Assembly (NCBI GenBank): GCA_028023455.1 | Contig: JAQFVV010012416.1 | Span: 667,001-731,000 of the forward strand | From: Epiperipatus broadwayi | Taxonomy: Eukaryota > Onychophora > Udeonychophora > Euonychophora > Peripatidae | DNA: 64,000 nucleotides | Direction of reading: 5' to 3' | In this document: piece after piece, positions 10,266 through 20,501 of the stretch | Position numbering within the stretch: position 1 is the first letter of the stretch | Layout: each line of letters opens with the position of its first letter | The notes under the pieces: generated by a model | Seen by the model: only the letters and a program-made list of their open reading frames with translations | Told to the model about the DNA's origin: nothing | Databases searched by the model: none | Position numbers and translations under genes: made by a program

Positions 10266-11058
10266 TATAATATTCAAATATAAGTATGTTGTTCATACTA
10301 AATTTAATGTAATTAAAAAGACCTGAATTTGGACTTTCAAGTTCTTTATAGCTATGCACTCAATCTTATACAATTGATACACAAGGCACATACATGTAAA
10401 AAAAGACAAATGATTTCCAATATATGTATTTCATACTGAAACAGCAATCCTCAGTAGGTCCAGATCACCATCTCCCAAACATATATACAGTCAGTGCTTA
10501 GTTTGTGTTAATATAGCAAATCTTAAAACTTTAATGGACAGGCTTCAATCTTCTCCACACTCCAACTCTTCAGCCAGCCATATCATTGAAAATCTGATGT
10601 TGGGATGTTCAAACCCCTTGTAAATGCCAATATTACTGTCATACTCATGTTGACTTTATATCATTCTGACTCTCATATATAGAACCTTGATATACCCATT
10701 TAAATGCACAGAAAAGGGTTGGGAAGAATACAGGCTGAATTTGTAATATTCAAATATAAATATATTGTCTATACTAAACTTAAAGTAATTAGAAGGAACT
10801 TGAACTCAGCCTTTTAAGCTCTTTACAGTTATGCACTCAATCTTATACAACATACATATGACCACAATGTGAAAAAGATAAATGAACTCTAATGTATGTA
10901 TTTTGTACTGAACCAGTACTCATCAGTTGGCCTAGATCATCTTCTTCCATACATATATACAATTAGTGCTCAGTTTATATTAAGCATCTTCAAATTTTGA
11001 TGGACAAGTGTTAATCCTCTCCACACTCCAACTCTTCAGCCATCCATATCATTGAAAA
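10266..11058 (+). repeat. Family A: direct tandem pair, period about 476 bp
   Basis: Unit 1 (about 10,266-10,743) and a partial unit 2 (10,744-11,058) share TAATATTCAAATATAA, TATGCACTCAATCTTATACA, AATGTATGTATTT, CACACTCCAACTCTTCAGCC and intervening blocks in the same order. The same core occurs at 2762, 24,255 and 43,577. Nothing protein-coding is visible. Confidence 0.85.
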
Positions 11059-11540
11059 TATGCTTATATTTGAATATTACATATTCAGCCTGTATTCTGC
11101 CCATCTCTCTTCTGTGCATTTGAATGGATGTATGAGGGATCTATATATGAGGGGTCAGAAAGACAAAGTCAATATGGGTATGACAATAATATTGGCACTA
11201 ATAAGGGTTTTGAGCATTTTATCATTGGATTTTCATTTCATCAGTGGATTTTCAATGATATGAATGGCTGAAGAGATGAAATGTGGAGAAGATTGAAACC
11301 TGTCCATTACAGTCTGAAGATTTGCAATCTTATTATAAACTGAGCACTGATTTTATGTATGTGTGGGTGATGGAGATCTGAAACAACTGATGTGTATTGA
11401 TTAATCATGAAATACATATATTGGAGATCATTTATCTTTTTCACATGTATGTGGTCACGTGTATCAGTTGTATATGATTGGTTACATAGCTGTAAAGAGC
11501 TTTAAAGTCTGAATTCTAGACGCTTCTAATATATATATAT
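11059..11540 (-). repeat. Family A: inverted third unit closing a large palindrome
   Basis: The unit reads as the reverse complement of the upstream family A units, from GCTTATATTTGAATATTACA to GAGCTTTAAAGTCTGAATTC. With 10,744-11,058 it forms a large imperfect inverted repeat. A TA-rich run follows at about 11,529-11,549. Confidence 0.85.
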
Positions 11541-11611
11541 ATATATATAATTAGCATAACCTAATATATATGTAATTAAGATAAAAAATGCACACACAAC
11601 TCTTGAACCAT

Positions 11612-12060
11612 GGATAAAGAATATTCTTTATGTAGAACAAAGAGTCAGAAATGGAATGAATCCACCTATTCTTAGAGCATTTGATATTTATAAGTTTATC
11701 TTACCAATATTGGTGAAAATTCAGAGTGAAATTAAATATATCCATCAGATAAAATATGACTTTAATAATTAGTTATTAAACTATTAATCAACTATAATTT
11801 AAGTTTGTTAATTTTATGTTTATATTTATTAGCATTATTTGATTATTAAACAAAATAGTAAAAATGGGATTCTGTCTCCATCCTTGTACAGTTGATTAAT
11901 AGTTAATTTTTATTTCATTTGAATGATATACTAATTTCATTTAAATTTTCACCAATATTGACAAAGATAAACTCATGAATATCAAAAACTCCAAGCATAG
12001 TTGGATTCATTCAGTCCTTGATCTTTTGTCCAACGTACTGAATATTTATATATAGTCTGA
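11612..12060. repeat. Foldback element with diverged arms of about 120 bp
   Basis: The left arm carries GAATGAATCCACCTATTCTT, GTTTATCTTACCAATATTGG and TGAAAATTCAGAGTGAAATT; the right arm (about 11,930-12,060) carries their reverse complements with scattered mismatches. The middle is AT-rich and non-coding. Confidence 0.7.
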
Positions 12061-12236
12061 GAGACAGAGGTTTTCTTCTTTTAATTCTGTACATATATAA
12101 ATAATAATAAGAACTCGGATTATATGTAACTGGATAGGAATTAACTGGTGCTTCCAATGAGTTATAAAATGTAAAAAAACTCACAAAAGTTAGATGATAC
12201 CATCTGTTTCTTAGCATTTGTTCTTAGATATGCTTA

Positions 12237-12291
12237 GTTTTTTTTCCATGTGTCATAGCATCAGCTGGGAAGTGAACCCGCTAACCTGGGG
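12237..12291 (-). mobile_element. SINE-A, truncated to the tail and B-box part
   Basis: Poly-T, CCATGTGTCATAGCATCAGC and GTGAACCCGCTAACCTGGG are the 3' half of SINE-A in reverse. The tRNA A-box half is missing. Confidence 0.8.
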
Positions 12292-12424
12292 CAAAATGAG
12301 AGAATGAATTTGATCTATTGATTATATATATTTATAAATAAATGACAAGAATTACCATTTAAATATACAGAGGATCAAGGCAAAAGACAGGTAGTATCAT
12401 CTGTCTTTTGTGAATGAAATACAC

Positions 12425-12715
12425 GAGTGATAGAACAAACAGATTTTACTGACATCATTGAAAGAATTAAAAGTCTGGAGTTGGGATCAACATATTGCTA
12501 GAAGTGATGATAAAAGATGGACAGTTAAAATATTAAGCTAGAATCCAAGAGATTGTAAAAGACCTAGAAAGAGACCACATGTGAGGTGGATGGATAAAAT
12601 AAGGAAGTGTGCTGGGGTTGATGTGGAGAAGAGAGGCTAGAGATTAAAGAAGATGGAATGAACTTGGAATGACCTACATCCTGCAGTGGATTGATATTGG
12701 TTGAATATGACAGTA
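12425..12715 (+). mobile_element. RTE LINE 3'-end fragment, 5'-truncated
   Basis: Matches the last part of the RTE element at 56-59 kb in plus sense: GATAGAACAAACAG, CATATTGCTAGAAGTGATGA, GAGACCACATGTGAGGTGGA, GATGTGGAGAAGAGAGGC and CCTGCAGTGGATTGATA. It covers the C-terminal domain and 3' end only and contains stops. Confidence 0.85.
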
Positions 12716-13086
12716 GTGATAATATGTATTACGTTAGCTTAAACAAAGTGTATACAATGACTCACATCCTTCAAGACACTTCATTTTCTAAAATGATCTC
12801 AAAATTCTTCAAAGAATATTCATAATGTTTTCGAGATGTTGGGTTTATTTTTTGATAATTTTTTGAATTTATCTATTATTTTTATGATACTATTATTTCT
12901 ATTGTTACTATTATCCTCTTATTAAATTAAAAAGAAGAATATCTCTTTAATTTCATATAATATATGCACTTAATAAAGAACTTTGAGTGAATCATAATTT
13001 TTATTAATTTATAATATTAACACATAGTAATCAAAAGATTTCACAAAAGTTAATATATGTAAAAGGAATAGAGTAACATCTTCATT
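12716..13086. other. Unassigned AT-rich sequence
   Basis: Nothing supported. Confidence 0.4.
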
Positions 13087-13210
13087 CTCTCAAATCAAGA
13101 TGCTTCAGATTGGTCTATATATGTAAGAATTTAGGTTAAAGATAAGCTGGTCACTCTTATCTTTATAAAGTTTCTATCTTGTATTTGGGTTTGAGAGTTT
13201 CCTCAGTACT
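13087..13210 (+). repeat. Dispersed repeat K, copy 1
   Basis: AGATTGGTCTATATATG, ATTTAGG, and an AAAGATAAG...CTTATCTTT inverted pair, then TCTTGTATTTGGGTTTGAGA, match the copy at 31,005-31,150 and in part 30,731-30,870. Confidence 0.65.
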
Positions 13211-13403
13211 CAACACAGCATTGTTGAACTATTATAAAAATCAGCAAGGCACATATGTTAAAAAGATGAAATCCTTTATCTTTAATTTCATACAATATAT
13301 GCACTCATTAAGTAAATTTGAATGTTATATATTATTCTCTTAATAAGTTCATGTATTTTTTTTTTATCATTTATTAATATATCACTATTTTTAAGATCAT
13401 TTG

Positions 13404-13509
13404 GTTTTTTTTCTCATGTGTCATAGCATCAGCTGGGAAGCGAACCCGCTGACCCGAGACAACTGCTTGTAAAGCGGCTGTCGCTGACCTCTTGACCACC
13501 AAATGCTTG
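13404..13509 (-). mobile_element. SINE-A with 11-bp target duplication
   Basis: Complete minus-strand copy with poly-T (tail), GTGTCATAGCATCAGCTGGG, GCGAACCCGC and GACCACCAAATGCTTG. AAGATCATTTG (13,393-13,403) and AAGATTATTTG (13,510-13,520) are target-site duplications with one difference. Confidence 0.9.
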
Positions 13510-13701
13510 AAGATTATTTGTTTATCATCTGTTTGAAGGTTAAAAATATTATATTTAAAGATATAATTACCAGTTTAGTGAGATTTTTTAATTATAATTA
13601 GTTGGTTAGTCAGTCCATTGGTGAATTAATTAGGCAAATAGACCAATAGACAGAACAGATAAATAGATCATACTTATAAAAATGGTTTTATTTTATTTTA
13701 G

Positions 13702-13750
13702 AGCCAAATGCTTAAAAAACAAGATAAAGGTCTTTATAAAAAGTTTTCAG
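13702..13750 (+). other. Candidate small exon (weak)
   Basis: TTTTATTTTATTTTAG ahead of 13,702 is a good polypyrimidine-AG acceptor and TTTTCAG|GTGAAAAT at 13,750/13,751 is a good donor. The 49-bp interval is open in the frame SQMLKKQDKGLYKKFS. No domain is recognised and no partner exon was found, so this could be chance in AT-rich sequence. Confidence 0.2.
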
Positions 13751-14079
13751 GTGAAAATCACGCTTGTAATCTAAAAGCTATCTGTTATTGGGTATTTGCA
13801 AATACTGCATATGTGTTGAATGAGTCTCATAATTATATCATTATTTGCCATTCAGTAAAATTTTATAACTGTTTTTATTGGGGGGAGGGGGGTAGCTACT
13901 CTTTGTGATAATAAAAAATATAAAGGCAGATTTTTATCTTACAAAATCTTCATTCCCTGAGGATATTCATGTAAAAATTTTCATGAGGATTTTTTTTGTA
14001 AAACTTTAATTGATCAAAACATTCTATGCTTGAAAATAAATGAGTAACATATGCCATCCAGATCGAAGAAGAGTCAGCT

Positions 14080-14187
14080 GGTCAAGCATTGTTAGCCGAG
14101 AGGTTAGCGTAGCCGCCTTGCAAGTAGTTGGTTGCAGACGGTTGTTGCGGGTTTGCCTTCCGGCCGATGCTATGACATATAGAAAAA
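14080..14187 (+). mobile_element. SINE-A, long-arm subfamily, with 14-bp target duplication
   Basis: GTCAAGCATTGTTAGCCGAG starts the tRNA-like head; this subfamily has an extra block GTTGGTTGCAGACGG before the B box GGGTTTGCCTTCC. It ends GATGCTATGACATATAG plus poly-A. Target duplications are AAGAAGAGTCAGCT (14,066-14,079) and AAGAAGAATCAGCT (14,188-14,201), with one difference. Confidence 0.9.
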
Positions 14188-14445
14188 AAGAAGAATCAGC
14201 TACATATGTAAAAAAGTAACTATATAATCCCACTGTTGTACTGATCAACCTGAGAAGCACATTTTTTTTGGCAATCAATAAATACTTAATTACCTTTTCT
14301 CCAGTCTATTTTCACTTGATACTCAGCTAAATATGCAATTATCAAGGATAGTGAGAAGTTTTGTTCAGGTGTCTCTACAGACTTCAGCATTACAAACAAA
14401 TTGATTATTTTGAAGATTACATCTCACCCATTCACCCCTATATAA

Positions 14446-14720
14446 CCCTGTGTGCTTTGGCATAGTTGGTAGGCCATCTTTGGGATCTGAAAGTCTGAAA
14501 GTCCCAGGATCGATTCTGGTGCTCACACTTCTGGCATGATAACTTCTTATGAATCCCAAGGAATAAAGCCATTACTATTTTTTAAGATCTGCACAGTTTG
14601 GTGTAGTTAGTAGAGCACCTGATTTGGGATCAGGGTGTTCCCAGATTGATTCTGGTGCTCCAAGATCTGGTGCTCAAACTTCTTATGAACTCCTGAGAAA
14701 TACAGCCATTTGCACTTTTT
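14446..14720 (+). repeat. Two tandem Pro-tRNA-like monomers (SINE-C family)
   Basis: Monomers start near 14,446 and 14,583. Each has an A-box-like AGTTGGTAGGCC or AGTTAGTAGAGCACC, an anticodon-loop-like TTTGGGA that would give TGG (proline), and a B-box-like GATCGATTCTGG or GATTGATTCTGG. A shared tail, ACTTCTTATGAA(T/C)(T/C)CC, comes before the next unit. They are related to the array at 34,257-34,840 and the fragment at 39,049-39,178. Confidence 0.75.
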
Positions 14721-15541
14721 TTATCCTTATATTGCTTTTTATTTTATTTTTAATATCATACTATACTTCGAAAATTACAAAAAGCAACGTCATTATACAC
14801 CTACTTGAGAGAATTCATATTTCTCTATTTAATATCTTCATTCAGTTTAGGTAGTAATAGGCTGAATAGTCTCTCTTTTTTCAAGGTTCTAATGTTTCAA
14901 TCTTGGTCAAAACTTGTATTTTACTTATTTAAAAAAATTATGGCATTATTACTCATCTCGAGGGAACTTCTGAATGAAGATAAAGACTGTCAGTGCCACC
15001 TTTAAAAGTCTTATTTCTTATGCTCTTTGTATAAAATTTCAAATGTATTGGTAACTGATATTAATTTTGAAGTTTCCTAAATAAAGTGTAATAGTTTGGG
15101 TTCAGAAAGTGTCGTTCTTATTTCAGTTCATCGGAGGCAGCATTTTCTACATGATTTATATGTTCTGATTTATACTGCCACATGTATATGACAATGATTT
15201 GGTGATTCCACCCAGATACTCTTATCTAATTAGATAATATCTTAACAATACTGATGGAGCAAACCATTGGAATCTTAACAATGTGGAACTGGCAAAGGTC
15301 AAGGTCTATTGTTACAGGAAATGATATTAAAAAAAGCTGACTCAAGCATATATATTTACTTATATAAAATATAAAAAGTATGAATTGGTAAAGTGCCCAA
15401 AATGTCAAGTAACATTATATACAAACACAAGAAAATAAAAAGAAAGGAAACCCAAAAGAGGATGAAGATGAATGCATTTGCATTCAAAATAGTAATAGAA
15501 TTAAAAATAGTAATGCAGAAGATATTAGGAATAAAATTATA
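14721..15541. other. Unassigned sequence
   Basis: Short overlapping open frames near 14,624-15,005 run out of the tRNA-like repeat and have no recognisable domain. Nothing else supported. Confidence 0.35.
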
Positions 15542-15649
15542 TACACCTGGGTCTCGTTTTATGCGGCTTTTTAAAATGTGATTTTGAAGTTATGTGATTC
15601 ATGTTTCTTCTCAATATCTTTGTATGTGGTTTTCTTTTATGTGATAAAA

Positions 15650-15772
15650 ATTATTAGATCAGAAGTCGAGCTCTGATAATGCACTATTATTTTAAATATT
15701 ATAAATTTCACACACTCACATGTCATATTTAAAGTAATAGTGCATTATCGGAGTTCGACTTCTATCTAATAA
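15650..15772. repeat. Palindromic repeat (arms about 50 bp) nested in the Tigger element
   Basis: ATTATTAGATCAGAAGTCGA...TTTAAATAT on the left and its near-exact reverse complement at 15,725-15,772 are separated by about 25 bases. Only a few positions in the arms do not pair. It may be a small foldback MITE. Confidence 0.85.
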
Positions 15773-16252
15773 TTTCAATATTTTCAGCATTTTATAATAG
15801 TACTGTAATAGATTTTATGCAATAAAAAAATTCATAATTCACTTAAAATCAGGATTTCCCCATTTTATAAACACATATTAAATTTTACAAGAGTATAATG
15901 TAAATCTGTTCAAACATTATAGATGCCTATACTATGCATGTTGTTGTTTTTGCATTTTAAATCACATTCTATTTTCAATTTTTAAAAAAAGAGTACATAA
16001 TTAATCATTTAGTGTCCACAAATTTATTTTTAAAAGGTGAGTAACAGTGGTGGGCACAATTAAATTTGACAATTAAAAATTAAAATCTGATTTTTAATTG
16101 TAATTAATAATTTAAAAATTACATAATGTGATCTGAAATTAATGTGATGCGAAACAAGAAATTTGATTTTTAAAAGGAATTGAAAATTAAAAAATTAAAG
16201 ACAAAAATAAGAATTTAATTTTTATTTATTAATTTTAATCAAATTTTTCCCA

Positions 16253-16540
16253 ATGGTGGTGAATAGGTGTCTTTTTATTATCATAAGTCTAGGTTCTTAT
16301 TTTTATTTTAAACTTTTAGTTTACCCTAATGGAGAGGAAAAAACACCCAAGAAAATGAATTTCTTTGGAAACGAAAATTTCAATTTTAGATCGCTTAACG
16401 AAATTAAGATTGGAAAACATTTTAGTCTGGGCAAGTCCACTATAAAAGAAATTAAAAAAATGAAATTGGCACTAGTTGTATTTCCTCTTATAATGAATCT
16501 GATGTATTACCAGTTCACAAACGAACCTGCATATGTATGA
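16253..16540 (+). pseudogene. Pogo/Tigger transposase N-terminal helix-turn-helix fragment
   Basis: The 95-residue frame includes NFRSLNEIKIGKHFSLGKST followed by IKEIKKMK. This resembles the first DNA-binding helix-turn-helix of CENP-B/Jerky/Tigger transposases ('LSLKEK-x-I...G-GKSTVSDIKKNK'). Part of the first helix is deleted and no DDE catalytic domain follows; the next 400 bases contain a SINE and the right end of the element. It sits between matching Tigger-type terminal repeats. The start codon at 16,253 is only the first ATG in the frame. Confidence 0.6.
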
Positions 16541-16562
16541 AAAAGTGTAAAATACTGTAATT

Positions 16563-16676
16563 GGTGGTTGAGAGGTCAGTGCAACTGCCTTACAAGCAGT
16601 TGCTCGGGTTGTGGGTTCGCATCCCGGCCGATGCTATGACACTTAAAAATATATATATATTGTTTTGAATAAAATT
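16563..16676 (+). mobile_element. SINE-A nested in the Tigger element, 13-bp target duplication
   Basis: GGTGGTTGAGAGGTCAG (A box), ACTGCCTTACAAGCAG, B box GGGTTCGCATCCC and CGATGCTATGACAC are present, and the tail contains a TA-rich run. AAATACTGTAATT (16,550-16,562) and AAATACTGTAGTT (16,677-16,689) are target duplications with one difference. The first bases of the head are missing. Confidence 0.9.
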
Positions 16677-16933
16677 AAATACTGTAGTTAATAAAAAAAG
16701 TAAAAAAAGTTTGTCTTGTATCAATTTTTTTTTAGTCATATTTTATTTCCTTATTTTTTTTTTATATGAATTTTAAAGTAATTTTACATTGTTGCTTTGC
16801 TTTTATGCGATTTTTGAAAATTACAGTACGTATCCCCCATTTTTCAAGGTATGTTAAGTCTATTTTTGTGTGATTTCTTTTGTGCACATTTTCTGAGGAA
16901 CCTATCTACTGCATAAAATGAAACCCAGGTGTA

Positions 16934-17842
16934 TATATAAATTCATTAATGGGAAAGGAGTATTCTAATATGAAAAAATAATTTAATGCATCATGTCCAT
17001 ATTTATCAAACTGGATTATTTACTACACAAATAAACAAATTTCTGTACACATTATCACTTGACTTTGATAAATACTTGAGAGCTAATTATTTTCACAAAC
17101 TTATTATTAAACAAACTGGAAATTTTCTGCCCCAGAATAAAAAATTTAAAAAAAGAAAAAGAAATATTAAATATTGTTACCGTGTATAATATGAAAGTAA
17201 CAATTACTAACATTAAAAATAATGTTTATTTTATTATATTTAAAGATGGATCAGTTAGATCTCACATTTATTATTGATGGATTAACAAAAGAAGAAATTA
17301 GTTGCCCTTAATTTACATTCATTATTTTAAAGATATGGACATACACTAACCAAAGTATATAGTTATATGCAATTCAAGTTTTATTTGATAATCATTTGCT
17401 CTTTATATGCCAGAAAAAATAAATATTAAGAAAATAATGGTTGCTTGGGAGGTCATATAAAGTTTGAGCATCAGAAATAACAGAATTGGGCTGAGATCTA
17501 TGGACCTTGAGTTCCAGAATCTGCCTCACTACAATTGTGCATACCACTAAGATAAACAATTATTTAATTTATTAAAAAAATATTTATATTCTAGTTGACT
17601 CATCTGCAGGACATTAATAAACCTCTAACTAATATTAATAGCATACTGATCAACTAAGTGCAATATTGTAGCTCGCATAATGTCATGGTTTTATTATATA
17701 ATGTAAGATGATGTCGCAATTGGTTTAGCAATTGATGATAGGAAGCATAATGTCTTGAAAACAAATGATGAATAATGATTTTGGTTTTTTCTAAATATAT
17801 ACCTAGTAAAAATTCCAACAAAATATAAATATTTAAAATATT
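16934..17842. other. Unassigned AT-rich sequence
   Basis: No gene. Around 17,490-17,540 a weak tRNA-like B-box region (GAGTTCCAGAATCTGCC) may be an old SINE tail. Confidence 0.35.
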
Positions 17843-18040
17843 GTTTAATAAAACAGGCAAAACTCTCCATACAGTAGTGCCATTCAGTGCAAGCCAGAGT
17901 AATCGATGGATGCCAGAAGGCTTGTGTATAAAATCCCAATCTAGAGACTACTCATCTAATTTTCCCAGACCAGTTTTTAGCTTGTGGCTTTCATCAGTGA
18001 GTTGCACTAGTGTATGGAGAGTTTTGCCTGTTTTAATAAC
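17843..18040. repeat. Hairpin repeat of the hammerhead foldback family
   Basis: Left arm GTTTAATAAAACAGGCAAAA CTCTCCATAC.. (17,843-17,890) pairs with GTATGGAGAGTTTTGCCTGT TTTAATAAC at 17,997-18,040. The interior contains CAGACCAGTTTTTAGC, also seen in the foldback copy at 32.2 kb. Confidence 0.85.
17960..18012 (-). ncRNA. Hammerhead-like ribozyme core, type I order, partly degraded
   Basis: On the minus strand: CTCA, canonical CTGATGA (17,991-17,997), then AAGCCACAAGCT forming an AGC/GCT stem II, AAAAC in place of GAAAC, and ACTGGTC followed by TGGG that can pair with the preceding CTCA as stem I. Compared with the 54.35 kb copy, stem II has changed on both sides (TGC/GCA there, AGC/GCT here), as expected for a conserved RNA helix. 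The G12 change makes activity doubtful. Confidence 0.55.
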
Positions 18041-19689
18041 AGTTATGAGCAAGTATAAGAAATGGTGATCATGAGATGTTTAGTGGTTTGTCTAATAGAA
18101 CATATTAGGACCAAAGTAGCATAAAAACACAATATGGAGATTATTATAAATGCAATAAGTGAAAGTTTTACAAAGTATAACAATATTTTATCAAGCAGAA
18201 ATCTAGATCATAGAGCATATAGATTCTAACTATCAAAGAAAGGTGTAATGAAATATCAGATGAAAACTTTAATTAATTGCTGTTTGAGTAATTAACATAA
18301 ATAAAAAAAGAATCAATGATTTTAATGGTCTAAGTAATGATATTTACAAAGTATAAGACGAAGATTGAATATATTCTGAGTTTTAAAAAAGAGGGAGGGG
18401 AAGAGTGAAAGAATATTGAGATAGATTTACACAGTGTGGCAATATGTAATAAAATTGCAAGTAGTTCTCTGCCTAAAAGATAGGTCAAGTAACTAAGCAA
18501 CAGAATATTGTAACTAAGTGATGACATCATCCTAAACTTCAACTATCATCACCCCATGAAGACTAAAAATAAATATAATTAAATAAGCAATGTATGTAGA
18601 AAGTAAAATTAAACAATCAAAAAGTTATTAGTTTTTTAAAAAGTGGTCCAACAAATACAAGCTTTAAATATTTAACCAACTATTTTCAAAGAGTGGGGGA
18701 AAATTAGAATAGCATGGGCAAATAGATATTTGTAAAAGAGATATTATTTTGTCAGAATTGGAATCATACATAAATCAAAATAAATGATTTTAAAAAGTAT
18801 TGATTTAAAATGTGTGTCGGTATATGGATGATAAAGATATTAGGTAGAATGATTATGATTTGTACATAATTATGAAATAATAAATAGTAAGTGGTGTTAG
18901 TGAAGAAAATAGAGAAATGGTAAATAGGAAATTAACGTAAGATAACTTGAAAAATATATGATAAAAGATCGTGAAGAATAAAATAAAAACAGGAGATAAA
19001 ACAAGTCAATAAGTAGATGATCTTAGAAAACATTTATACATACATAGTATTAAGAAATTTGGACAAAAACCTCTTCTAGATATATTTTATTTCCAGATAA
19101 TCAAAACAAAATCTTTTTTTTAGATATGTTTTTTTCCAGATAACTATCTTAACTAATTATGCAATATTAATCAATAATGGGGTTATTTGGAAAATTGATC
19201 ACCTTCCAGAAAATCGGCAAGTACTGAGAGCAATGGCTTTATCTTTACCATTCTTCTATAAAGTATTAATGGAGAGTTTTAATTGGAAATGATCTATTTA
19301 AAGACTGCTTTGTCTCTTATAATTCAAGCATATACAGCAAAGGTGTCTTACAAATGCTTGATTAGGGTACATTTGTTCTTAAAGCTCAATTGAGCTTCAT
19401 CTGATTTACCTTATATATATTCCAAGTGACACTTGATCACCTGTTTAGTTATTTATGACCTATACATTCATTCTGATTGGATATGCAGAAGAAAGCTCTG
19501 TTGTCTTTTTCCTCAACTGCATTAGGTCTACTATCAATTAGTAAGCTCAATAAAGTTATTAGGGAGTACAAATTACTCAACGAAAATGTAATTATTTCTC
19601 ATTTTGACATCTGACATAACATTTCTTGTCAAGAAATGTCTATTTCTCATCATGCTATTAAGTATAAAAGTGTAGTTCATGTTTTTATC
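18041..19689. other. Unassigned AT-rich sequence
   Basis: No supported gene. On the minus strand near 19,385-19,415, CAGATGAAGCTC, AATT, GAGCTTTAAGAAC has the shape of a decayed Penelope-type end motif. Confidence 0.35.
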
Positions 19690-19930
19690 ATGAATCAGAG
19701 AGCAACAAATTTTGCAAAAAATACATTTGAGATTTATTTTTGATTTTTATGATGCCTTTGATAACGTTAAGTAGTCTTTTCTCATCTACACTGTGAATAA
19801 AATAATTCCTAAAATTCTTCATTTGGCCATTGAAATTTTAAATTGTATTATAAATCAAAAACTATCATGCTATGTAATGACTTTTAGAAATTCTGATAAA
19901 GATGGTTAGACAGTTGAAAATAGAAGAAAT
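19690..19930 (+). pseudogene. Decayed LINE reverse transcriptase around motif A
   Basis: One frame reads RFIFDFYDAFDNVK, a stop, SFLIYTVNKIIPKILHLAIE and ILNCIINQKLSCYV. This matches motif A of non-LTR reverse transcriptases ('F-DF-x-KAFD-SV-H') and the following helix with 'I-x-K-I...L-I...Y'. The first Asp of motif A is present. A stop codon sits where His or Gln is usual, and no further domains were found on either side. Only this short piece is recognisable. Confidence 0.5.
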
Positions 19931-20389
19931 CGTAATACTAATAAGTTTGTAAATTTGAATGTGCAAAACAGAAAAAGGTAAAAGATAGCTAAAATAAGCT
20001 TAGGGATAGCCATTTGAAGATCACAATCCCTCTCCAAATGCCCCCCCCCCCACAAAGAAATAATTGTGGAAAATGCAGTTTGCCAATTGTTGGTGATGAA
20101 AGATTAAGTATTTTTATATTCTTGTTTTACTCTCTACCTAAGAATATCTAAATACCCATTAATGATCAAAAGTGGATGTTTAACTAATTTATCTATGGGC
20201 CAGTTACCTGAAAGTAATCCCAAGCCTGTTAAAAAATTTCAAGCATATTCAGCCCAGGTTCAAACACCTGTTGTAATATATGTGCACTATGAGGGCTAAT
20301 GTAAAGTCTCCTTAGAATTGTTCTATTCAGTATTTAAGGTGATTGATCCACTTTTTGAAAGTATACTACAAGGTCTGCATATTCTCTAC
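19931..20389. other. Unassigned; contains a poly-C run
   Basis: A 13-base C run lies at 20,041-20,053. GCCCAGGTTCAAACACC near 20,250 looks like a tRNA B-box remnant. No gene supported. Confidence 0.4.
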
Positions 20390-20501
20390 CTTTTTTTTCA
20401 TATGTTAAATGTATTGACCAGGAAGTGAACCCGGGCCATCTGGCCAGCTGCTTGGAAATCAGCAAGCAGCTATGCTAACCACTAGACCCTAAAATGCTTG
20501 G
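20390..20501 (-). mobile_element. SINE-A, third subfamily
   Basis: Poly-T, TCATATGTTAAATG, GAAGTGAACCCGGGCC, CAGCTGCTTGG and CTATGCTAACCACTAGACC are the reverse of a class II tRNA-like head. TATTCTCTA before and TATTCTGTA after may be a short target duplication. Confidence 0.8.

Larger units (their letters stand above)
15542..16933. mobile_element. Tigger/pogo-like DNA transposon with intact terminal inverted repeats
   Basis: TACACCTGGGTCTCGTTTTA at 15,542 and the reverse complement of TGAAACCCAGGTGTA ending at 16,933 form the terminal inverted repeats, bordered by TA as expected for a TA-target transposon of the Tc1/pogo group. Subterminal blocks such as TTTTATGTGATAAAAAT and CTTTTATGCGATTTTTGAAA occur near both ends, typical of Tigger-type elements. 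The interior holds a transposase scrap (16,253-16,540), a hairpin repeat (15,650-15,772) and a SINE (16,563-16,676), so the element is older than those insertions. At about 1.4 kb including insertions it is too short for a full transposase. Confidence 0.8.
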
